This document shows positions 6,454 through 10,397 of a DNA stretch of 10,397 bases, piece after piece; positions within the stretch are counted from its first letter, which is position 1; each line of letters begins with the position of its first letter. This DNA is from an uncultured Flammeovirgaceae bacterium. GTDB lineage: Bacteria; Bacteroidota; Bacteroidia; Cytophagales; Cyclobacteriaceae. The notes below the pieces were generated by a model. That model was not told the DNA's origin. It was given only the letters and a program-made list of their open reading frames with translations, and searched no databases. The position numbers were made by a program, and so were the translations under genes. The DNA is taken from NCBI GenBank assembly GCA_937138955.1, contig CAKZPJ010000546.1:1-10397 (forward strand), written 5' to 3'.

Positions 6454-9400
6454 TTATTTGGGTAAGTTTTTCCGTAAGTCAGGCTCGGTAGTTTGTTCGG
6501 TCGACTGACTCAACGGCTTAGGGTCTGTATCCTTATTTACCTGAGACTCGTCTTCTCGTTCTTGAATTACCCGTTCGCGCGTATTAGATAGTAGGTCGCT
6601 TAACTTATCAAAGCTTTGAATATACATCAGGCTAATGCCTTGAGTAGTGTTGAAATCCTGATTAAGAGGGTTTGTGAGTGAGTTGAAATTATTGCGGTTG
6701 TACATCTTCACTCGGTAGCGACCATCGTCGGTGAGTAGGTATTCCACGCTCACATCGCCAATAACCGTTGCCGCATTGGTATTATTGTTTAAATCAGTAA
6801 ACCCGCCGTCGCGAGTCACTCGGAGCCGACCATCTAGAAAAGAGTACGAGAGTCGGAGCTGAAAAGTATTAAAGCGATCGTTGTCAAAATTGCCCAGGTC
6901 TACATCTATTTCCAAATTTTCATCTACCTGACTCAGCCAATAGCTAAATTGGTTAGAGAGTAGCTCACTTACGCTACTTCCTACTGATCCACCCACATCA
7001 AACGAGCCTTGTTCTGAAAACTGGCGCAATACAATAAGGCTAAATACCTGCCGATTAAGCTCCTCCTGATCGTAAGCTACCGTATTCTTCAGGGTTTCTA
7101 CCGCCGTTCTTAGCCAGAGGTTATTCTGAGGATAGTTAAGGACATTAATATCGAAGTCAATATCGGGCGACATCAAATCTCCGGTAAGTTCTAGCGCCAC
7201 TTCAGTAGGATAATTGCGGCGTACCTCGTCATTGTCGCGCTGATTGGGGTCCACGACTAGTGGGGCTAAAGAGGCCACTTGGGCGTAAGTGGCTTGAATA
7301 TCGAGCACTCCTCCGTACGGATCGCCCAACCAGGCAATACTACTACCTGGCTCAATACTAAATTCTTTGTTAATAATATTGTAGAGCGTAAAGTTATACC
7401 CGCCTTCCACGAACCGAAGGTCACCAAACATGGTGAAATCTCCCTGGGAGCTGATGAGCATTTGTAGTTGTCCTTGGGCTCTTCCTCGGATAATATCCCC
7501 CGTTTTTACATCGAAGATAATCTCACCGTAGGCATCAGGGGTGACCTCAATATCTAAATCCAAGTTTAAGCCGGTTAGGTTCAATTTATCAATTTCATTC
7601 TCAGCCGAAAGCACGGAGTCTGTTTTTACAAACCTAATAAAGTCAGACTGCTCTACTCCCTCAATTCCACCTACCGGAATGTAGATTTTAGTTCCTTTTT
7701 CAGTCTTGGCTCGAGCAGTAATATCCAGATTATTGATAGATCCTAGTAATGAGACTGTTCCAGTAGCATAGCCTCTCCCGTAGAACATATCATTATCTTG
7801 CAGGGTGGTATTCATTACCGCTACGTTACTCAGTGAGCCGTTCAGATCAAGTACAAAGTCGCGAAAGCCATCGTGGAAAATACCGCCGTTAAAAATAGCG
7901 GTTTGGCTGCGCTCATCTTTAAGGATCAAGTCATTTACCCCAATAGTATTAGCGTCGAAGAAAACCCCGCCATCGAAGGTATATCGAGTATTTAGATAGT
8001 TAATTCGGATATGGCCGTCAGCAAGCGTGCCCTTACCCCGCAAGATAGGATAGTTCAGGCGACCGGTAATGTTAATAGTGCCGTTTATTTTGCCCTTTAA
8101 CTCCGTGAAAAAGTCATCGACATAAGGTTCAGCCACTGTAATAGAAGCACCTCGAAGAGTTGCCTTCAGATCCAACTGGTCTTCTTTCTGCTTAGGGTCA
8201 TACGCGCCATTAACGGAAATAACTCGCTGCCCGTCGCGGTTAACCATAACATTTAAATTCAGGTTTTGCCGCTGATTATTCCACTTGGCTAAACCAATAA
8301 TATTTCCGACCTCAAAAGTATTAATGGAGAAGTCGTTTACTGCAATCTCGCTGTCCAAAATCAAGCTTTGAAGCGTATCTGCTGGATTAGTGAGTACGCC
8401 CTTGAGGTCTATAAACCCATTAATTTCTCCTGCGTATTCTTCCTCCAAAAGAGGGTTGAGGTTCGCTACTTGAAAGCGGTTGATATTTACGGTCAACTGC
8501 TTATCTGGGCTAGTAGAGATTGTGCCTATTGCTGATATTTCTTGCCGAAGGTCATCAGTACCACTAAATACTTTAAATTGTTCAAAGATTATCTCCTGAT
8601 TAGAAACTAAGATTTGATTTTGGGGCGAAAATTTCCAACTCTGGTCTAGCACCTGCAAGTTAGAAGGCTGAAAACGGATCAGCGTACTGTCAGTTAAGAA
8701 CTCTACTTCCCCGAGTAGATTAGCATAATTATTAGTGCCCTGACGGCGGATATAGTGTTGAAAGTCAATGTGTTCACCACTCCATATTGCCTCAATAGAT
8801 AGGTCTTCCATAGGAGCTTGTAAGTTACTAGTAGCAATATCTTGCCGAGCTGACTCCATGTAAAGCATAGCCAGTACGCTTGTACTATCTACTATTTTCG
8901 AGGTGGTGAATTCCACACTATTATCATAGAAATAATGGTCGCGGAATTGTAAAGTATCAAAGGTGGAGTGAACACTAAAAATATTGGTATAGCCGCCGGT
9001 AAGCCGCCCATTAGCCTCAAAGTTCTGAGACAGAACGATCTCTGGAGCAAACATTTGTACCAAAGGGTTAGCGTTTTCGAGCTCTATTTGGTAGGCAATC
9101 TCATAAGATTGATCTTGATAATGCTGGACTGTCTCTACCTGGCGAGCAGCGTAGTATTCTTCCAGCTCCTCCTTATCATTTTTGAAGATTAGCTGATACT
9201 CTTTAGCCAACTTCTGAATATCACTAACCAACGTAGTAAAATTGAAGTTGCCAGTGAGTTCGGCCTTCACGCGCTCGGTTTGTACTTTCACTTGCCGAGA
9301 AAGGCTATCAAAGTCTGATTGGAATCGGAGAGAATCAATGAATAACTTACGATCATCGTAGGCAATATAAAGATCATCGAAGGCGGCTCGTCCACTAAGC

Positions 9401-10397
9401 TCGTCTACTTCCAGTCCTCGGGTATCGGCATCAATCTGAGTACTTAAAAATAGGTATTTATCCGATAGGTTTAGCTCATGAAAGAATGCTGTATCCAGTT
9501 CAGCCGCTAGTTTAATACGCTCTTCTCCTTCCCTAAAATCGAGGGTGCCATTGGCAGTAAATCTCAGATTAGGGTCATCGACAGCAAGTTTTCCTTCAAA
9601 GAATGAGCGCGCCAACCGAGCATCCGTCGTAATATTTCGGTAGGTATATTGATTAAGGCCAAGGTAGTCGAACTCGGCTTCCAAATTAAAGCGAGCTTCC
9701 TCGGCGGTAACCCCCTCTCCTTCAATATACCCCCGAAAGCTGGTTCGCTGGAGCAAATCAGGTTCGTCGGTTAAAGTGCCTAGGTCAAAGTCTTTTAGTG
9801 ATAGGCTCCCTCAGTATATGGGAGTATTCTCTAGTTTAAGATTAATATCAGATTCTACATTACCTAAGCGAGTTATGAATTGACCGTTGGCTACAAAGTC
9901 ATCAGGAAAACCTAAAAACTCTGCACTAAAACTAACTGTACCAAATTTTTCTGCGGTGCGGTAGGCTTCCTTATTACTTACATATTGCTTAAGGTCAGTG
10001 GCACTTACCCAAGAGTTTTTGAGCTGGAGATCGGTGAAGGCCTCTTTAATTTCAGGTAAGCCATCGAAGCTTACCTTACCGACCAGTTGGCTAGCAGCAC
10101 CGAACGAGAAAATCATATCGCTCATTGTAAAATCGCTAACCTGCCCATTGAAGCGTCCTGAAATTCGGTAAGAATCATTATACCCCAGTAGAGCAGGGGC
10201 GAAGCGAGCTAAATCTTCAGCTTGTAGCTCAGAATCTTTTATGTCGGCTGTTAGGGTTACACTATCGTTAAAATAGCCTAAGCTGGCTTTTGTCCGATAG
10301 TTGAAGACTAGTGAGTCGCGCAAGATCGAGTTGCCGGCGTGCAGCTCAAAGTCCCGAAACACCATACTATGGTTGGTGAACCGATAAAACCCGCTGA
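6454..10397 (-). pseudogene. tamB: tamB (translocation and assembly module protein), partial, interrupted by one in-frame stop
   Basis: TamB is a very long, inner-membrane-anchored periplasmic protein of the AsmA-like bridge family. It works with an Omp85 partner in outer-membrane biogenesis and probably lipid transport. About 1312 sense codons are visible; the gene runs off the right edge, so the N-terminal anchor is missing. Most of the protein is repeated amphipathic beta strands with G-x-x-x-G-T/I turns, as in the beta-taco of TamB. The C-terminal TamB domain (DUF490) lies at about 6600-7650, with GGYNFTLYNIINKEFSIEPG, then GSSIAWLGDPYGG and LDIQATY, followed by LSNQFSYWLSQ and a charged, probably disordered tail. 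The frame is open except for a TGA at 9811-9813 (visible codon 195). The longest downstream piece could only begin at a TTG near 9756, without a visible ribosome site. Apart from that stop nothing is decayed, so a sequencing error or very recent mutation is likely. Confidence 0.85.
9811..9813 (-). other. In-frame TGA inside tamB
   Basis: Reading the minus strand, the frame gives LENTPIY, then TGA, then GSLSLKDFDLGTL and onward into intact TamB sequence in the same phase. Bacteroidota TamB proteins commonly have a Y-x-G-x-L/I-x-x-x-x-F-x-L-G segment here, so the stop replaces one variable residue, for example an arginine CGA changed by a single C-to-T transition. Three other genes in this window (the 167-residue lipoprotein, the OsmC-like gene and metZ) end in TGA, so TGA is a normal stop in this genome and not a reassigned codon. 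Confidence 0.85.

Noticed and set aside
8968..9192. A 74-codon plus-strand frame with a hydrophobic C-terminus inside tamB.
   Set aside because: It lies wholly antisense to well-supported TamB coding sequence, has no recognisable family features or start signal, and is best explained as a chance frame.
9770..9813. Selenocysteine at the tamB TGA, since a short inverted repeat (GCCTA ... TAGGC) follows the stop.
   Set aside because: The stem is only 5 bp with a 19-base loop, unlike a bacterial SECIS. TamB is not a known selenoprotein family and the position is not a conserved catalytic site.
6454..10397. TGA reassigned to a sense codon in this genome (alternative genetic code).
   Set aside because: Three genes here (ending at 4337, 4448 and 5651) use TGA as their normal stop, and extension past those stops would not add family-like sequence; only one internal TGA is seen in the window.

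Overview
The window looks like a chromosomal segment of a Bacteroidota bacterium, probably a marine or free-living Cytophagales-type organism. This is inferred from several things: lipoprotein signal peptides with SC/VC lipoboxes, start sites without clear Shine-Dalgarno sequences, a family of small secreted beta-barrel-like proteins typical of that phylum, and a very long TamB of the Bacteroidota type. Base composition is moderate and even, and I see no insertion sequence, phage gene, CRISPR array, tRNA or rRNA.

Positions 42-4337 (+ strand) hold five secreted or lipid-anchored proteins in a row, with short gaps and one overlap. They are a Ycf48/BNR-repeat lipoprotein propeller, two tandem paralogous small beta-barrel-like proteins, a 550-residue lipoprotein with a CFGSCP motif, and a 167-residue lipoprotein that overlaps it. 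None but the first can be given a family-level structural role; all point to the cell envelope.

Positions 4448-6452 hold sulfur chemistry. A minus-strand pair encodes a YhfA-like OsmC protein and, 6 bp downstream, a trans-sulfuration enzyme that looks like O-succinylhomoserine sulfhydrylase (MetZ). Across a 70-bp AT-rich divergent intergenic region lies a single-domain rhodanese on the plus strand. All three use reactive sulfur or cysteine chemistry and may be functionally linked, though only the OsmC/metZ pair is a convincing operon.

Positions 6454-10397 (- strand) hold most of tamB, which runs off the right edge of the window. Its reading frame is open throughout except for one in-frame TGA at 9811-9813. 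Both sides of the stop stay in the same frame and read as normal TamB sequence. This is a fresh nonsense mutation, a sequencing or assembly error, or (least likely) recoding, and it is the most notable observation here. I found no convincing evidence of a new multi-gene system; the envelope gene cluster is the least explained part.
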